64,000 nucleotides of DNA from Alphaproteobacteria bacterium (GCA_022599575.1 JAHZMA010000086.1:1-64000); one strand, 5' to 3'; shown: positions 20,485 to 32,750, counted from the first letter of the stretch. Program-made: numbers and translations. The notes: generated by a model not told the origin, from the letters alone.

Positions 20485-21228
20485 ATGTTTGATTTAACAG
20501 GGAAAACTGCTCTGGTAACAGGGGCAACGGGGGGCATTGGCGAGGCGATTGCAGTTGCGCTTCATACCCATGGGTGCAATGTGATTCTTTCAGGCAGGCG
20601 TGAAGAAAAATTACAAGCATTACAATCAAAATTAGGCGCGCGCGCTTGCTATGTGCCGTTAGATGTATCAGATACGGCGCAAATAGCGGAATTTGCCAAG
20701 CAATGCGCGACGCAATTTAATAATGCTGGCGTTGATATTTTAGTCAATAATGCGGGAATCACGCGTGATAATCTGTTTATGCGGATGAAAGAAGAAGAAT
20801 GGGACGATGTGATGAATATCAACCTGAAAGCGATTTTCTTGCTTACCCAAAGCTTTATTAAAGGCATGATGAAAAAACGTTATGGGCGGATTATCAATAT
20901 CGGCTCGGTGGTGGGCAGTGCAGGCAATCCAGGGCAAGCGAATTATTGTGCGGCAAAAGCGGGTTTGCTAGGCTTTAGCAAATCATTGGCACAAGAGCTT
21001 GCATCGCGCAATATTACGGTGAATTGCGTTGCACCGGGTTTTATTAGAACCGATATGACTGATAAGCTGAATGATGCCCAGAAAGAGGGCATTTTAAGCG
21101 CAATTCCTTTAGGTGCGATTGGCGAAGCAGAGGATATTGCCGCCGCTGCTTTGTATCTGGCAAGTAGTGAAAGTAAATATATGACAGGGCAAACATTGCA
21201 TGTTAATGGCGGTATGTTAATGGTATAG
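20485..21228 (+). CDS. fabG: 3-oxoacyl-ACP reductase
   Basis: TGATGGIGEAIA, NNAGITRDNLFMRMKEEEWD, YCAAKAGLLGFSK; likely start is the internal Met at 20485. Confidence 0.95.
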   Translation: MFDLTGKTALVTGATGGIGEAIAVALHTHGCNVILSGRREEKLQALQSKLGARACYVPLDVSDTAQIAEFAKQCATQFNNAGVDILVNNAGITRDNLFMRMKEEEWDDVMNINLKAIFLLTQSFIKGMMKKRYGRIINIGSVVGSAGNPGQANYCAAKAGLLGFSKSLAQELASRNITVNCVAPGFIRTDMTDKLNDAQKEGILSAIPLGAIGEAEDIAAAALYLASSESKYMTGQTLHVNGGMLMV

Positions 21229-21424
21229 TTGTATAGCTAACGCAAGTTTGTTATAATATTTGCTGGAATATGCTGTTAAAAAAATATAGTATGGATGAAA
21301 ATGCCTTGATTTTATCAATGATTATGTGTATCAATTCGTTTTTAGCCACTTGGAAGAGAATGTTAGGCAATATTTTTTGTTGCTTAAATATAGTAGTACA
21401 AACACCTTATTAAAGGAGAAACCA

Positions 21425-21661
21425 ATGAGTGATGTGGAAGAAAAAGTAAAAAAAATCGTGATAGAGCATCTTGCTGTTGACGAAGCACGTGTTACCAATG
21501 AGGCAAGTTTCATTGATGATTTGGGTGCAGATAGTCTTGATACTGTTGAATTAGTGATGGCATTTGAAGAAGAGTTTAGTTGTGAAATTCCTGATGATGC
21601 AGCTGAAAAAATCTTAACCATTCAAGACGCAATTACTTTCATTAAAGATAGCAATAAATAA
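21425..21661 (+). CDS. acpP: acyl carrier protein
   Basis: [21 protein letters not shown] phosphopantetheine site; start ATG 21425 after GGAG. Confidence 0.97.
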   Translation: MSDVEEKVKKIVIEHLAVDEARVTNEASFIDDLGADSLDTVELVMAFEEEFSCEIPDDAAEKILTIQDAITFIKDSNK

Positions 21662-21710
21662 TTATTTGTAGTGTTTCACTACTGATTGGCCTCATTTAAG
21701 CGAGTTGATT

Positions 21711-22973
21711 ATGCGTAGAGTGGTTGTCACAGGGATGGGTATTATTTGTCCGTTAGGTGTGGGTGTACCACATGTTTGGCAAAGAATTATCGATGGTAAG
21801 AGTGGCATTGCGTCAATCGATGCTTTTCCTACTGATGATTTGAAAGCAAAAATCGGTGGTATGGTGCCTGAAGGTGCCACCGCCGATGGGCTTTATAATC
21901 CCGATGATTGGAGTGAGGCAAAAGAACGCCGTAAAAATAATCAATTTATTATTTATGCATCGGTTGCCGCTGATTTGGCACTTGCCGATTCTGGCTATCA
22001 GCCACAAAATGATGAACAAAGTGAGCGAACAGGCGTGTTAGTAGGGTCTGGCATTGGCGGTTTAACAACCGTTTATGAAGGATCTAACGTGCTTGATAAT
22101 AAGGGGGCAAGTCGGTTAAGTCCGTTTTTTATCCCTTCGGCATTGATTAATCTGGCATCAGGACAAATTTCTATTAAACATGGTTTGCGTGGGCCTAATC
22201 ATTCAGTGGTAACGGCTTGTGCCACTGGCACCCATGCGATTGGTGATGCGGCACGGTTGATTCAGTTTGATGATGCAGATGTGATGGTGGCAGGCGGTGC
22301 AGAAGCGGCGATTAGTCCGCTTGGTATTGCTGGTTTTTGTGCGGCGCGCGCGTTAACAACCAATTATAATGACCGTCCGCAAGAAGCATCGCGTCCTTGG
22401 GATAAGGATAGAGATGGTTTTGTGATGGGTGATGGTGCGGGCGTTGTGATTTTAGAAGAGCTTGAACATGCCAAAGCACGTGGTGCTACTATTTACGGCG
22501 AAGTGGTTGGTTATGGGCTATCGGGTGATGCCAACCATATTACTGCCCCTGCCGCAGATGGCAATGGCGGTTTTAGGGCGATGAAAAACGCGATGCGCCA
22601 TGCAAAAAGTAATATTGAAGATATTGGCTATGTGAATGCACATGGCACCTCAACACCAACAGGTGATGATATTGAATTAAAGGCGGTGGAACGGTTTTTA
22701 GGCGCGCATGGTGAAAATGTGTTGATGTCTTCTACCAAATCAGCCATCGGGCATTTGCTAGGGGCAGCAGGCGCGGTGGAGGCGATTTTCACCTTAAAAG
22801 CGATGGAAAGTGGTATTTGTCCACCAACTTTGAATTTGCATAACCCTTCGGCCCAAACCAATATTGACCTTGTGCCATTAAAGGCAAAAGAGAAAAAAAT
22901 TGACGTCGCTATCAGTAACTCATTCGGGTTTGGCGGCACAAATGCCAGCCTTATTTTCAAGAAATTTCAATAG
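21711..22973 (+). CDS. fabF: 3-oxoacyl-ACP synthase II
   Basis: MRRVVVTGMGIICPLG, VVTACATGTHAIGDAARLI, NAHGTSTPTGD, SNSFGFGGTNASLIF. Confidence 0.96.
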   Translation: MRRVVVTGMGIICPLGVGVPHVWQRIIDGKSGIASIDAFPTDDLKAKIGGMVPEGATADGLYNPDDWSEAKERRKNNQFIIYASVAADLALADSGYQPQNDEQSERTGVLVGSGIGGLTTVYEGSNVLDNKGASRLSPFFIPSALINLASGQISIKHGLRGPNHSVVTACATGTHAIGDAARLIQFDDADVMVAGGAEAAISPLGIAGFCAARALTTNYNDRPQEASRPWDKDRDGFVMGDGAGVVILEELEHAKARGATIYGEVVGYGLSGDANHITAPAADGNGGFRAMKNAMRHAKSNIEDIGYVNAHGTSTPTGDDIELKAVERFLGAHGENVLMSSTKSAIGHLLGAAGAVEAIFTLKAMESGICPPTLNLHNPSAQTNIDLVPLKAKEKKIDVAISNSFGFGGTNASLIFKKFQ

Positions 22974-22990
22974 ATTACAAATATTATTTA

Positions 22991-23977
22991 ATGAAAATTA
23001 TTAAATTTTCACATCATTATCGCTTAAATGTTATCGGTATTAGCGGTGCGTTGTTATTGTTACTATCATCCGCGTTGTTTTGGGCAATTTCTGCTCAAAG
23101 CATCTTAAAGCAAGATTATAACATGATTGTTGATGCTGGCAGTTCTGGCATCAAGATTGCCAGTCATTTGCAAAATAATGATGTGATTACGAATCGCCAT
23201 TTATTTCGGATTGCACTGATGTTAAGTGATGGGCATTTGCAGGCAGGCGAATATCGGCTTGATGCAGGCGATACAATTTGGCAAATTGTACGAAAAATGC
23301 AATCTGGCAAGGTGTTGATGCGCCAATTCACGCTTGTGGAAGGGCATACAGTTAAACGCGTGTTGCAGCTGATTAACGATAATGAGTATCTAACGGGCGA
23401 GATTACCCTAGTCCCCCAAGAAGGAAGCCTATTGCCACAAACCTATCTTTATCATCGTGGCATGGCGCGCAATCAGCTTATCAGTATGATGGCTGAAGCG
23501 ATGGATGAAAAATTAGACATATTGTGGCAACAGCGCGACCCTAAAATCACCATCAAAAATAAAGAAGAGGCGCTTATATTAGCATCATTGGTGGAGCGTG
23601 AAACAGGTATCCCGTCCGAGCGCAAACATATCGCTGCAGTTTTTTATAATCGGCTACGCAATGGTTGGCCGTTGCAAACCGACCCGACGCTGATTTATTG
23701 GGAAAGCGACAAATTAGGCTTCATGAATCGTCCGATTCGCCGTTCTGATTTGCGCCGCCGCCATGAATTCAACACTTATGTGTATGGCGGTTTACCACCC
23801 ACTGCCATTGCCAACCCTGGCGAGGCTTCAATCCGTGCTGTGTTAAATCCTATCACCACGAAGGATTATTTTTTTGTTGCTGATGGCACAGGTGGCCATG
23901 CTTTTGCCGAAACTTTGGCTGAGCATAATAAAAATGTAGCAAAATGGCGCGTTATTGAAAAGAAGCGTAAGCAATAA
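22991..23977 (+). CDS. mltG: endolytic transglycosylase MltG
   Basis: LASLVERETGIPSERKHIAAVFYNRL, LQTDPTLIYW, NTYVYGGLPPTAIANPGEASI. Confidence 0.94.
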   Translation: MKIIKFSHHYRLNVIGISGALLLLLSSALFWAISAQSILKQDYNMIVDAGSSGIKIASHLQNNDVITNRHLFRIALMLSDGHLQAGEYRLDAGDTIWQIVRKMQSGKVLMRQFTLVEGHTVKRVLQLINDNEYLTGEITLVPQEGSLLPQTYLYHRGMARNQLISMMAEAMDEKLDILWQQRDPKITIKNKEEALILASLVERETGIPSERKHIAAVFYNRLRNGWPLQTDPTLIYWESDKLGFMNRPIRRSDLRRRHEFNTYVYGGLPPTAIANPGEASIRAVLNPITTKDYFFVADGTGGHAFAETLAEHNKNVAKWRVIEKKRKQ

Positions 23978-24063
23978 ACCATTTATGATGATAATATGTT
24001 GTTTTTTAGCAATTTTTTGATAAAGTAACGCATATGTCGAATCACCCCTAATGAAATGCCACT

Positions 24064-25149
24064 ATGAACAATAACGATATGAATGATATTCCTGCATTGG
24101 AAATTAACAATCTCAGTTTCACCTATAGCAAAAATACGGTAGGCGTGGCTGATTTATCGTTACGCTTAAATTCTGGTAAGATTATGGCATTGCTAGGGCC
24201 TTCGGGCTGTGGCAAAACATCGGTCTTGCGCTTGATTGCAGGGCTTGAAATACCAACAAAAGGCGAGATTAAACTACATGGCACAATCGTTGCCAGTGGG
24301 AATAAGTCAGGTTTTATTGGTCCTGAAAAACGCGATATTGGCATGTTATTTCAGGAATATGCGCTATTTCCGCATTTAAGTGTGGCGGGTAATGTTGCTT
24401 TTGCGGGGCAGGCAAAGGGCAAATTAAGCAGTGATGATGTGATGCGCTTTTTAGAAATGGTGGATATGACCGAATTTGCCGACCGTTATCCGCATATGCT
24501 TTCGGGCGGGCAACAGCAAAGGGTAGCACTTGCCCGTGCCATTGCCAGTCATCCTAAATTATTATTGCTAGACGAACCTTTTTCGGGACTAGATGCACGC
24601 CTGCGTGACGAGGTGCGCGACCGCACATTGCATGTGATTCAGCAAGCGGGCATTGCCGCCTTGATGGTAACGCATGATGCCGAAGAAGCCATGTATATGG
24701 CAGACCATATTGCGCTGATGCGTGATGGTAAGTTGGTGCAGGCGGGCACACCTGAAACGCTTTATTATCAGCCCTATGATTTATTCACTGCCGCTTTCAT
24801 GTCTGAAATTAATCATTTCACTCTGCCTGTGCAAGATGGCAAGGTAGCAACGCCCTTTGGCATGTTTACATCACCTGATAATGAAGCAAAGGCGGTGAAT
24901 ATCGCTATCCGCCCCGAAGCGTTACAGTTGAAACCCAGCACATCTAAAACATTAAGTGAATCGCAACATATGCGGGTGATGGCATCACGTCTGATTGGTG
25001 GTATGAGCATGGTGCATTTATATTGTCCAGAACTAGCAAATCAAGATGTGCATCTTCATGCTTATGTAACGGGGCGGTTTTTACCAAAACAAGGAGCGAT
25101 TATGGATGTTACATTGGATAAGGCACAATTATTTATCTTTTCAGCATAG
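24064..25149 (+). CDS. ABC transporter ATP-binding protein (Fe3+/polyamine-type)
   Basis: LLGPSGCGKTSVLRLIAGLE, MLSGGQQQRVALARAIA, LLLLDEPFSGLDARLR, TOBE-like C-terminus. Confidence 0.9.
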   Translation: MNNNDMNDIPALEINNLSFTYSKNTVGVADLSLRLNSGKIMALLGPSGCGKTSVLRLIAGLEIPTKGEIKLHGTIVASGNKSGFIGPEKRDIGMLFQEYALFPHLSVAGNVAFAGQAKGKLSSDDVMRFLEMVDMTEFADRYPHMLSGGQQQRVALARAIASHPKLLLLDEPFSGLDARLRDEVRDRTLHVIQQAGIAALMVTHDAEEAMYMADHIALMRDGKLVQAGTPETLYYQPYDLFTAAFMSEINHFTLPVQDGKVATPFGMFTSPDNEAKAVNIAIRPEALQLKPSTSKTLSESQHMRVMASRLIGGMSMVHLYCPELANQDVHLHAYVTGRFLPKQGAIMDVTLDKAQLFIFSA

Positions 25150-25222
25150 GTTTAACTAGTGATTGCGGTTACGACCGATATGGTGTAAATATATGTTATT
25201 GTAAATTCAAAGTGAGGTAATT

Positions 25223-25471
25223 ATGGGTTCTTTTAGTATATGGCATTGGTTGATTGTGTTGGTTGTGGTTGTTGTGCTGTTTGGCGGTGGTGGCAAGATT
25301 TCTAGCATTATGGGCGATTTAGGCAAGGGCATTAAATCGATGAAAAAGAATTTGAAAGAAGATGACGATGCGGACACGATTGAAGAAGAAGAAATGCAGA
25401 AAGTAGGCGAGAAAAAGCCTAGCGATAAAAAATCAACCGCGAAAAAATCTAGCACGACCAAAAAATCTTAA
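25223..25471 (+). CDS. tatA: Sec-independent translocase TatA with Lys-rich tail
   Basis: [37 protein letters not shown]; upstream of tatB and tatC. Confidence 0.95.
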   Translation: MGSFSIWHWLIVLVVVVVLFGGGGKISSIMGDLGKGIKSMKKNLKEDDDADTIEEEEMQKVGEKKPSDKKSTAKKSSTTKKS

Positions 25472-25938
25472 TGTTAGATATTGGTTGGCAAGAACTTTTT
25501 ATCATTGGCATGGTGTTATTGATTGTTGTTAAGCCACGCGATATTCCTGATGTTATCGTTACGATTCGTGAATATATCGCTAAATTACGTGGCTTCAGCC
25601 GTGAATTTCATCATACGGTTGATGATTTGGTGCGCGAAAGCCAAATTCATGAGATGAAAGATGACGTTGAACAGCAGGCAAGGCACCTTGTGAATCAGAT
25701 GGATCATGATATGGGTGATTTTGATGTCGATGAGTGGCTGGATAAGCCAATCATGCCCGAAAAAAGCGATAAGAAAGCCGATAAAAAAGCTGGCGCATCA
25801 AACAAATCAACTGCAAAAAAATCAACAAAAAAGCCAGTGGCAAAGAAACAACCTGCGAAAAAAACTGGCAAAACCACAGTAAAATCACCCAAAAAAGTAA
25901 CTTCAAAGAAAATTACGCCTAAAAATAAAAGCTCATGA
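25471..25938 (+). CDS. tatB: Sec-independent translocase TatB with Lys/Ser/Thr-rich tail
   Basis: [29 protein letters not shown]...; basic low-complexity C-terminus. Confidence 0.93.
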   Translation: MLDIGWQELFIIGMVLLIVVKPRDIPDVIVTIREYIAKLRGFSREFHHTVDDLVRESQIHEMKDDVEQQARHLVNQMDHDMGDFDVDEWLDKPIMPEKSDKKADKKAGASNKSTAKKSTKKPVAKKQPAKKTGKTTVKSPKKVTSKKITPKNKSS

Positions 25939-26753
25939 GTGATACCTCCAAATTAGATAAAGAAGCATCTGATGCAAAACCAGATGAGACAAAAGCAGGA
26001 ATGCCATTGCATGAGCATTTGCGCGAATTACGAAAGCGTCTGATTTACTCGCTGTTAAGCTTTTTATTGGTGTTTATGGCGGGCTTTTATTTCGCCAAAG
26101 GGATTTTCAACTTTCTGGTGGCGCCATTACAAAATATCTGGCTTAATTCGGGCGGTAGCGAGGCGCGTGGCATGATTTTTACCGCCATGCACGAACAATT
26201 CATCACCGAGATAAAAGTCGCAATGTTTCTCGCGTTTTTGGTAACCATGCCTTTGATACTGATTCAAATCTGGATGTTTGTTGCACCAGGGTTATATAAA
26301 AATGAAAAGCGGGTATTTGTGCCTTTTATGGTAGCAACCCCGCTGTTATTTGTGTTAGGGGCAAGCTTCGTCTATTATCTTGTATTACCCGCCGCATGGC
26401 ATTTTTTCTTAGGGTTCGAACAAGCATCATCAGCCGAAGCTGTTGCGATTACGCTAGAACCAAAGGTGAATGAATATTTATCGCTGGTGATGCGGCTGAT
26501 TTTTGCGTTTGGACTTTGCTTTGAATTGCCAGTTCTATTATTATTGCTGGTGCAGGCGGGCATCACTTCGGCGCAAGGGCTACGCAAAAAACGGCGCTAT
26601 GCGATTGTGGTGGCGTTTGTGGTGGCGGCGGTATTAACCCCGCCCGACCCCTTAAGTCAGCTTGGGTTGGCGATACCGATTATTCTACTATATGAATTAT
26701 CGATTTTAGGCGCCTTGCTGTTATCAAGAAAAAAGAAAGATTTTTCGGATTAA
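25935..26753 (+). CDS. tatC: Sec-independent translocase TatC
   Basis: MPLHEHLRELRKRLIYS, FVAPGLYKNEKRVFVPF, FGLCFELPVLLLLL, TPPDPLSQLGLAIPI. Confidence 0.96.
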   Translation: MSDTSKLDKEASDAKPDETKAGMPLHEHLRELRKRLIYSLLSFLLVFMAGFYFAKGIFNFLVAPLQNIWLNSGGSEARGMIFTAMHEQFITEIKVAMFLAFLVTMPLILIQIWMFVAPGLYKNEKRVFVPFMVATPLLFVLGASFVYYLVLPAAWHFFLGFEQASSAEAVAITLEPKVNEYLSLVMRLIFAFGLCFELPVLLLLLVQAGITSAQGLRKKRRYAIVVAFVVAAVLTPPDPLSQLGLAIPIILLYELSILGALLLSRKKKDFSD

Positions 26754-26760
26754 GTAAATT

Positions 26761-28041
26761 ATGCATGATATTGATTTTATAAGAAAAAATACAGATGAAT
26801 TTATTGAAGCCATGAAGCGGCGTGGATTATATGGAGTGGCAGATGAAATTCTTAGAATTGATGCATGGCGCCGTGACGCACAAACCAAACGTGATGAATT
26901 TTTAGCAAAGCGCAATCAATTATCGCAAGAAATTGGCAGAAGAAAAAAACAAGGCGATAATACCGAAGTGTTGATGAATCAGGTTAAAGAAGCAAAAACT
27001 TTTATTGAGGACTATGACAAGCACGAACAAGACTGCCAGCAAAAATTAACGGAGATTCTAGAAATTCTGCCCAACATGCCCGATGCTTCGGTGCCAGATG
27101 GTAAAGATGAAAGCGATAATGTTGAGGTGCGGCGGTTTTTAGAAGCAGAAATGCCCGATTTCACGCCCGCGCAACATTTTGATATTGGCGAAAATCTTGG
27201 GTTGTTAGATTTCAAACGTGCCGCTCAGCTTTCGGGGGCGCGCTTTGCCATCAAATATGGTGATTTGGCACGGTTAGAACGCGCCATCGCTAATTTTATG
27301 CTAGATACCCATATCACAGAACATGGCTATACTGAAATTGATGTGCCAATTTTGACGAAATCATCAACGCTTTATGGGTCGGGGCATTTGCCGAAATTTA
27401 CCGAAGATTTATATAAAATCGAAGGGCAGGATTTATGGCTGATACCAACATCGGAAACCATGTTGGCAAATTATGCTGCCGAACAGATTTTACCTGCTGA
27501 AAAATTACCGATTCGCCTCACTGCATGGACGCAATGTTTTCGTTCCGAAGCGGGGGCGGCAGGGCGCGATACGCGTGGCCTCATAAGAATGCACCAATTT
27601 TCTAAAGTAGAGATGGTCAGCATCACCGCACCCGAACAATCATTTAACGAATTAGATCGCATGACAGAGTGCGCTGAAACTATCTTGAAAAAACTGGAAC
27701 TTCCGTTTCGCACAGTGGCTTTATGTGTGGGTGATATGGGATTTGCCGCCACCAAAACTTATGATATTGAAGTCTGGCTAGCGGGCGCGGGTGCGTATCG
27801 CGAGATTTCAAGCTGTTCAAATTGTTTGGATTTTCAATCACGGCGCATGAATGCGCGGGCAAAATCGGCATCGGATAAAGGCACGCATTTTCCGCATATG
27901 CTGAATGGGTCAGGCTTGGCAGTAGGACGCACGATGGTGGCGATAATGGAAAATTATCAAAATCAAGATGGCACGGTAACGATTCCAGTGGCTTTACGCA
28001 ATTATATGGGTGGCAAAACCTTATTATCACCTGCTGAATAA
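26761..28041 (+). CDS. serS: seryl-tRNA synthetase
   Basis: HDIDFIRKN, LIPTSETMLANYAAEQIL, CFRSEAGAAGRDTRGLIRMHQFSKVEMV. Confidence 0.97.
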   Translation: MHDIDFIRKNTDEFIEAMKRRGLYGVADEILRIDAWRRDAQTKRDEFLAKRNQLSQEIGRRKKQGDNTEVLMNQVKEAKTFIEDYDKHEQDCQQKLTEILEILPNMPDASVPDGKDESDNVEVRRFLEAEMPDFTPAQHFDIGENLGLLDFKRAAQLSGARFAIKYGDLARLERAIANFMLDTHITEHGYTEIDVPILTKSSTLYGSGHLPKFTEDLYKIEGQDLWLIPTSETMLANYAAEQILPAEKLPIRLTAWTQCFRSEAGAAGRDTRGLIRMHQFSKVEMVSITAPEQSFNELDRMTECAETILKKLELPFRTVALCVGDMGFAATKTYDIEVWLAGAGAYREISSCSNCLDFQSRRMNARAKSASDKGTHFPHMLNGSGLAVGRTMVAIMENYQNQDGTVTIPVALRNYMGGKTLLSPAE

Positions 28042-28060
28042 GTAGAAAAAAGGCGCGATA

Positions 28061-28672
28061 ATGACTGATTTTTTAAAAGAAATTGCCGATAAAATCAGCA
28101 ATCAACACGTGCTAGATGCGATGAAACGCATCGATAGACATGCTTTTGTACCAGAGCTGATGCAAAATTTTGCCACCCGCGATACAGCTTTGCCGATTGA
28201 ATGCGAACAAACCATCAGCCAGCCTTATATTGTTGCGCTGATGAGCGAGGCATTGCTGGCTCACCACCCCCATAAAATATTAGAGATAGGCACAGGTTCG
28301 GGTTATCAGGCGGCAATTTTAGCATGTCTGGTTGACGAGGTTTATTCTATCGAACGGCATGAATTATTACACACTCAAGCCAAAAAGCGTCTGCAACAGC
28401 TTGGATTTAGCAATATTCACCTCAAATTAGGTGATGGCTGGCAAGGTTGGCAAGAAAATGCCCCTTATGATGGCATTATTATCACTGCCGCCGCCCCCGA
28501 AATGCCAACCGATTTATTAGCGCAATTAGCGGTGAATGGCGTGATGATTGTGCCATTAGGCACAGATAAAGGCGGGCAGAAATTAAAAAAGATTGTTAAA
28601 AAATCTGAAACTGACTATAGTGAGGAAGATTTATTAGATGTTAGATTCGTGCCTTTTGTGCGCGATAATTAA
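28061..28672 (+). CDS. pcm: protein-L-isoaspartate O-methyltransferase
   Basis: FVPELMQNFATRDTALPIECEQTISQPYIVALM, ILEIGTGSGYQAAILA. Confidence 0.93.
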   Translation: MTDFLKEIADKISNQHVLDAMKRIDRHAFVPELMQNFATRDTALPIECEQTISQPYIVALMSEALLAHHPHKILEIGTGSGYQAAILACLVDEVYSIERHELLHTQAKKRLQQLGFSNIHLKLGDGWQGWQENAPYDGIIITAAAPEMPTDLLAQLAVNGVMIVPLGTDKGGQKLKKIVKKSETDYSEEDLLDVRFVPFVRDN

Positions 28673-28692
28673 CCAGTAGGAAACCAAATTTT

Positions 28693-29547
28693 ATGCCTGA
28701 ACCGCGCCATGTTAACGTAAAATCACTCACCATTGGCAATGATTTGCCCTTTGTTTTAATTGCTGGTCCGTGCCAGTTAGAAAGTCGCGCACATGGGTTG
28801 GAATTATCATCTGCGCTGAAAGAAATTTGCGATAGGGTGGGCGTTAGACTGGTTTATAAAAGCTCGTATGATAAAGCGAATCGCACATCGTTAAAAGGCA
28901 GACGTGGCATTGGGCTTGAAGCATCGCTACCAATTCTTGCCGAAATTGCCGAAACCCTCAATGTGCCAGTGATTACTGATGTGCATGAACCGCATCAATG
29001 CGCCATTGTAGCAGAGGCGGTGGATATATTACAGATTCCTGCTTTTCTATGTCGGCAAACTGATTTGCTGATTGCGGCCGCAAATACAGGCAAGGCATTA
29101 AATGTCAAAAAAGGGCAGTTTTTAGCACCTTGGGACATGCAAAATGTTGCCGCTAAAATCTCGGCAAGCGGTAATGATAATATTATGCTATGTGAACGCG
29201 GCGTTAGTTTTGGCTATAATACGCTGGTAACTGATATGCGCGCCTTGCCGATAATGGCGCAGACGGGCTACCCTGTAGTGATTGATGCCACACATTCGGT
29301 GCAACAACCGGGCGGTGCAGGCACTGCATCGGGTGGCGATAGAAGCATGGTACCAGTGATTGCCCGTGCCGCAGTAGCGGTAGGGGTTGCGGCAATTTTC
29401 ATGGAAACGCATCAAGACCCTGATAACGCACCTTCCGATGGTCCTAACATGGTGCGCTTAAAGCATGTTGAAAAATTACTAACTGATTTGGTTGCGCTTG
29501 ATAAATTAAGCAAGGCAAACCCTTATAAGCAAGAAGATTTTGCGTAA
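28693..29547 (+). CDS. kdsA: 3-deoxy-8-phosphooctulonate synthase
   Basis: LIAGPCQLESRAHGLEL, YKSSYDKANRTSLKGRRGIGLE, DATHSVQQPGG. Confidence 0.96.
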   Translation: MPEPRHVNVKSLTIGNDLPFVLIAGPCQLESRAHGLELSSALKEICDRVGVRLVYKSSYDKANRTSLKGRRGIGLEASLPILAEIAETLNVPVITDVHEPHQCAIVAEAVDILQIPAFLCRQTDLLIAAANTGKALNVKKGQFLAPWDMQNVAAKISASGNDNIMLCERGVSFGYNTLVTDMRALPIMAQTGYPVVIDATHSVQQPGGAGTASGGDRSMVPVIARAAVAVGVAAIFMETHQDPDNAPSDGPNMVRLKHVEKLLTDLVALDKLSKANPYKQEDFA

Positions 29548-29561
29548 AAGCGATAGAGGCG

Positions 29562-30656
29562 TTAATTTATTGTGAGTGAGGTATCGTGAAAAACACGGCG
29601 TCCCGGTAAAAAACTTTGCTGAGAAAACATGAATTCGCGGTAAAAAGGAATCGGTTGCCACCGCCCTTGACTATTTTGTTGTTCCACATGCACCATACCA
29701 ATATCACGCCCTTGCGAAATATAAAATGTGTCATGCACCGAATTTAAGCCCGCTTCCCAGCGAATACGCACCCGTTCATTATTGATTCGCACCTCGCCGC
29801 GATTTCTGATGTAATTCGTGCTCCAGCCTGATTTTCGTTGCCCGTAGCTGATAATTTCATCAAAATGCCGTATTTTATCACTCACTGGTATATTTTTACC
29901 GATATAATATTGCGAAATTGTGTTGCTTTCATAAGCCGTAAGCGGTGTTGCCCCAAAAATCACCCAATCCTTATCAGTAATATCGGGTGCTTTCATCAAT
30001 TTTCCAGTTTCTGCATAGCGGCGATAAAAATTATCAAACGAGACATATTCCGATGTCAGCACAGTCAGGTTCTTATCGTTTAACGCGCCCACAGCACCAA
30101 GCCCATTATTTTGCAAGAAAAGTGAGTTTGTTGTATCATCTTGCAATAGAATCGATGCTTTATACAGCAAACCAGAATCCGTAAACTGATAGGTAACGCC
30201 ATCAACCACGCGAGAATAAACCGCAAAAGCAGAATTATAAGGGTTATATGTTACCATTATTGGTTGGTTGCCAACCACATCGTTGATAACACGAAACCAG
30301 AGTAAATAGCGGATAGGGTAAGCGCGTACATCATCGCCTATTTTCACCAGAATCATTGGCTCTTTTGTGCCATGAATCACCTCCCCTTCAACAGGGTTGA
30401 TAAATTCTGGATTGCTAACGCCATCTAATATTTCTTCCATACGGAGGGGCGAAATCAGTAGATTGAGTGCAATATCGGTGCGGGTAAAGTCGGTTTCAGC
30501 AAGGCGGGCTTTCCATTCATCATTGAGAAAAGCATCTTCTTGTTGTGCTATAATGTTTTGCAATGGCATCATCAGCAGTAGCAACATCACCACACACGAT
30601 AAATGAAAGCGTGTTAAAACATGTAATATTCGGTTCATCATTGATAATTCTAGCAT
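29562..30656 (-). CDS. DUF3179 domain-containing protein
   Basis: Signal sequence; YPIRYLLWFRVINDVVGNQPIMVTYNPYNSAFAVYSR...SGLLYKASILLQDDTTNSLFLQ. Confidence 0.8.
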   Translation of the reverse strand: MLELSMMNRILHVLTRFHLSCVVMLLLLMMPLQNIIAQQEDAFLNDEWKARLAETDFTRTDIALNLLISPLRMEEILDGVSNPEFINPVEGEVIHGTKEPMILVKIGDDVRAYPIRYLLWFRVINDVVGNQPIMVTYNPYNSAFAVYSRVVDGVTYQFTDSGLLYKASILLQDDTTNSLFLQNNGLGAVGALNDKNLTVLTSEYVSFDNFYRRYAETGKLMKAPDITDKDWVIFGATPLTAYESNTISQYYIGKNIPVSDKIRHFDEIISYGQRKSGWSTNYIRNRGEVRINNERVRIRWEAGLNSVHDTFYISQGRDIGMVHVEQQNSQGRWQPIPFYREFMFSQQSFLPGRRVFHDTSLTIN

Positions 30657-30710
30657 TGTTGAATGGGGGTCAATATATTCATAAGGTATTTTTTACTATA
30701 GTGTTACTGA

Positions 30711-32069
<1,359 letters not shown>

Positions 32070-32078
32070 CTGTCCCTA

Positions 32079-32750
32079 TCATACAACCAATTTTGCCCCG
32101 AATAATTTAGGAAATTCTGCTACTAATCGTTGGTCAAATTCCTGCATTGTAACAGTCACGCCTCGCTGATGTAACGATGTAACACCGTAATTTTGCGCGT
32201 TAATGCCGCATGGCACAATGCCATTAAAATGGCTCAAATCGGGGTTGATATTCACCGCCAGCCCATGAAAACTAATCCATTTACGAATGCGAATACCAAG
32301 CGCAGCAATCTTCGCATATTTTTCGGTATCAGTTTGCACCCATATCCCGATTTTACCATCAAGGGTGAATGCCGCTATGCCATATGTTTGCAATGTATTA
32401 ATCACCCATTGCTCTAATGCGCTTACAAACAGGCGGATATCTTGATGCTGGCGTAAATCTAGCATTACATAGATGATTCTTTGCCCTGGCCCATGATAGG
32501 TATATTGCCCACCCCGATTGGTTTGATAGACGGGGAAACGTTCTGCTTCAAGTAAATCTGTGGGCTTTGCCGAAATGCCGCCTGTGTAAATCGGTGGATG
32601 CTGTAACAACCAGATTAAATCAGTTTCGGTGTTGTCATGTATTTTCTGCACATGATTTTGCATAAATTCTTGTGCCTGTTGATAATCTATGAGTGCCTCA
32701 TTTATCTCTGGGCTGATTTTTAAGTTAATTTTATTTGGCAAGAGTTGCAT
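32079..32750 (-). CDS. lipB: lipoyl(octanoyl) transferase
   Basis: LLQHPPIYTGG, VYQTNRGGQYTYHGPGQRIIYVMLDL, FHGLAVNINPDLSHFNGIVPCGI. Confidence 0.95.
   Translation of the reverse strand: MQLLPNKINLKISPEINEALIDYQQAQEFMQNHVQKIHDNTETDLIWLLQHPPIYTGGISAKPTDLLEAERFPVYQTNRGGQYTYHGPGQRIIYVMLDLRQHQDIRLFVSALEQWVINTLQTYGIAAFTLDGKIGIWVQTDTEKYAKIAALGIRIRKWISFHGLAVNINPDLSHFNGIVPCGINAQNYGVTSLHQRGVTVTMQEFDQRLVAEFPKLFGAKLVV

Noticed and set aside
24064-26753. ABC ATPase plus TatABC as a novel export system
   Set aside because: The ATPase is importer-type, and tatABC-serS is a standard alphaproteobacterial arrangement; adjacency alone is not evidence.
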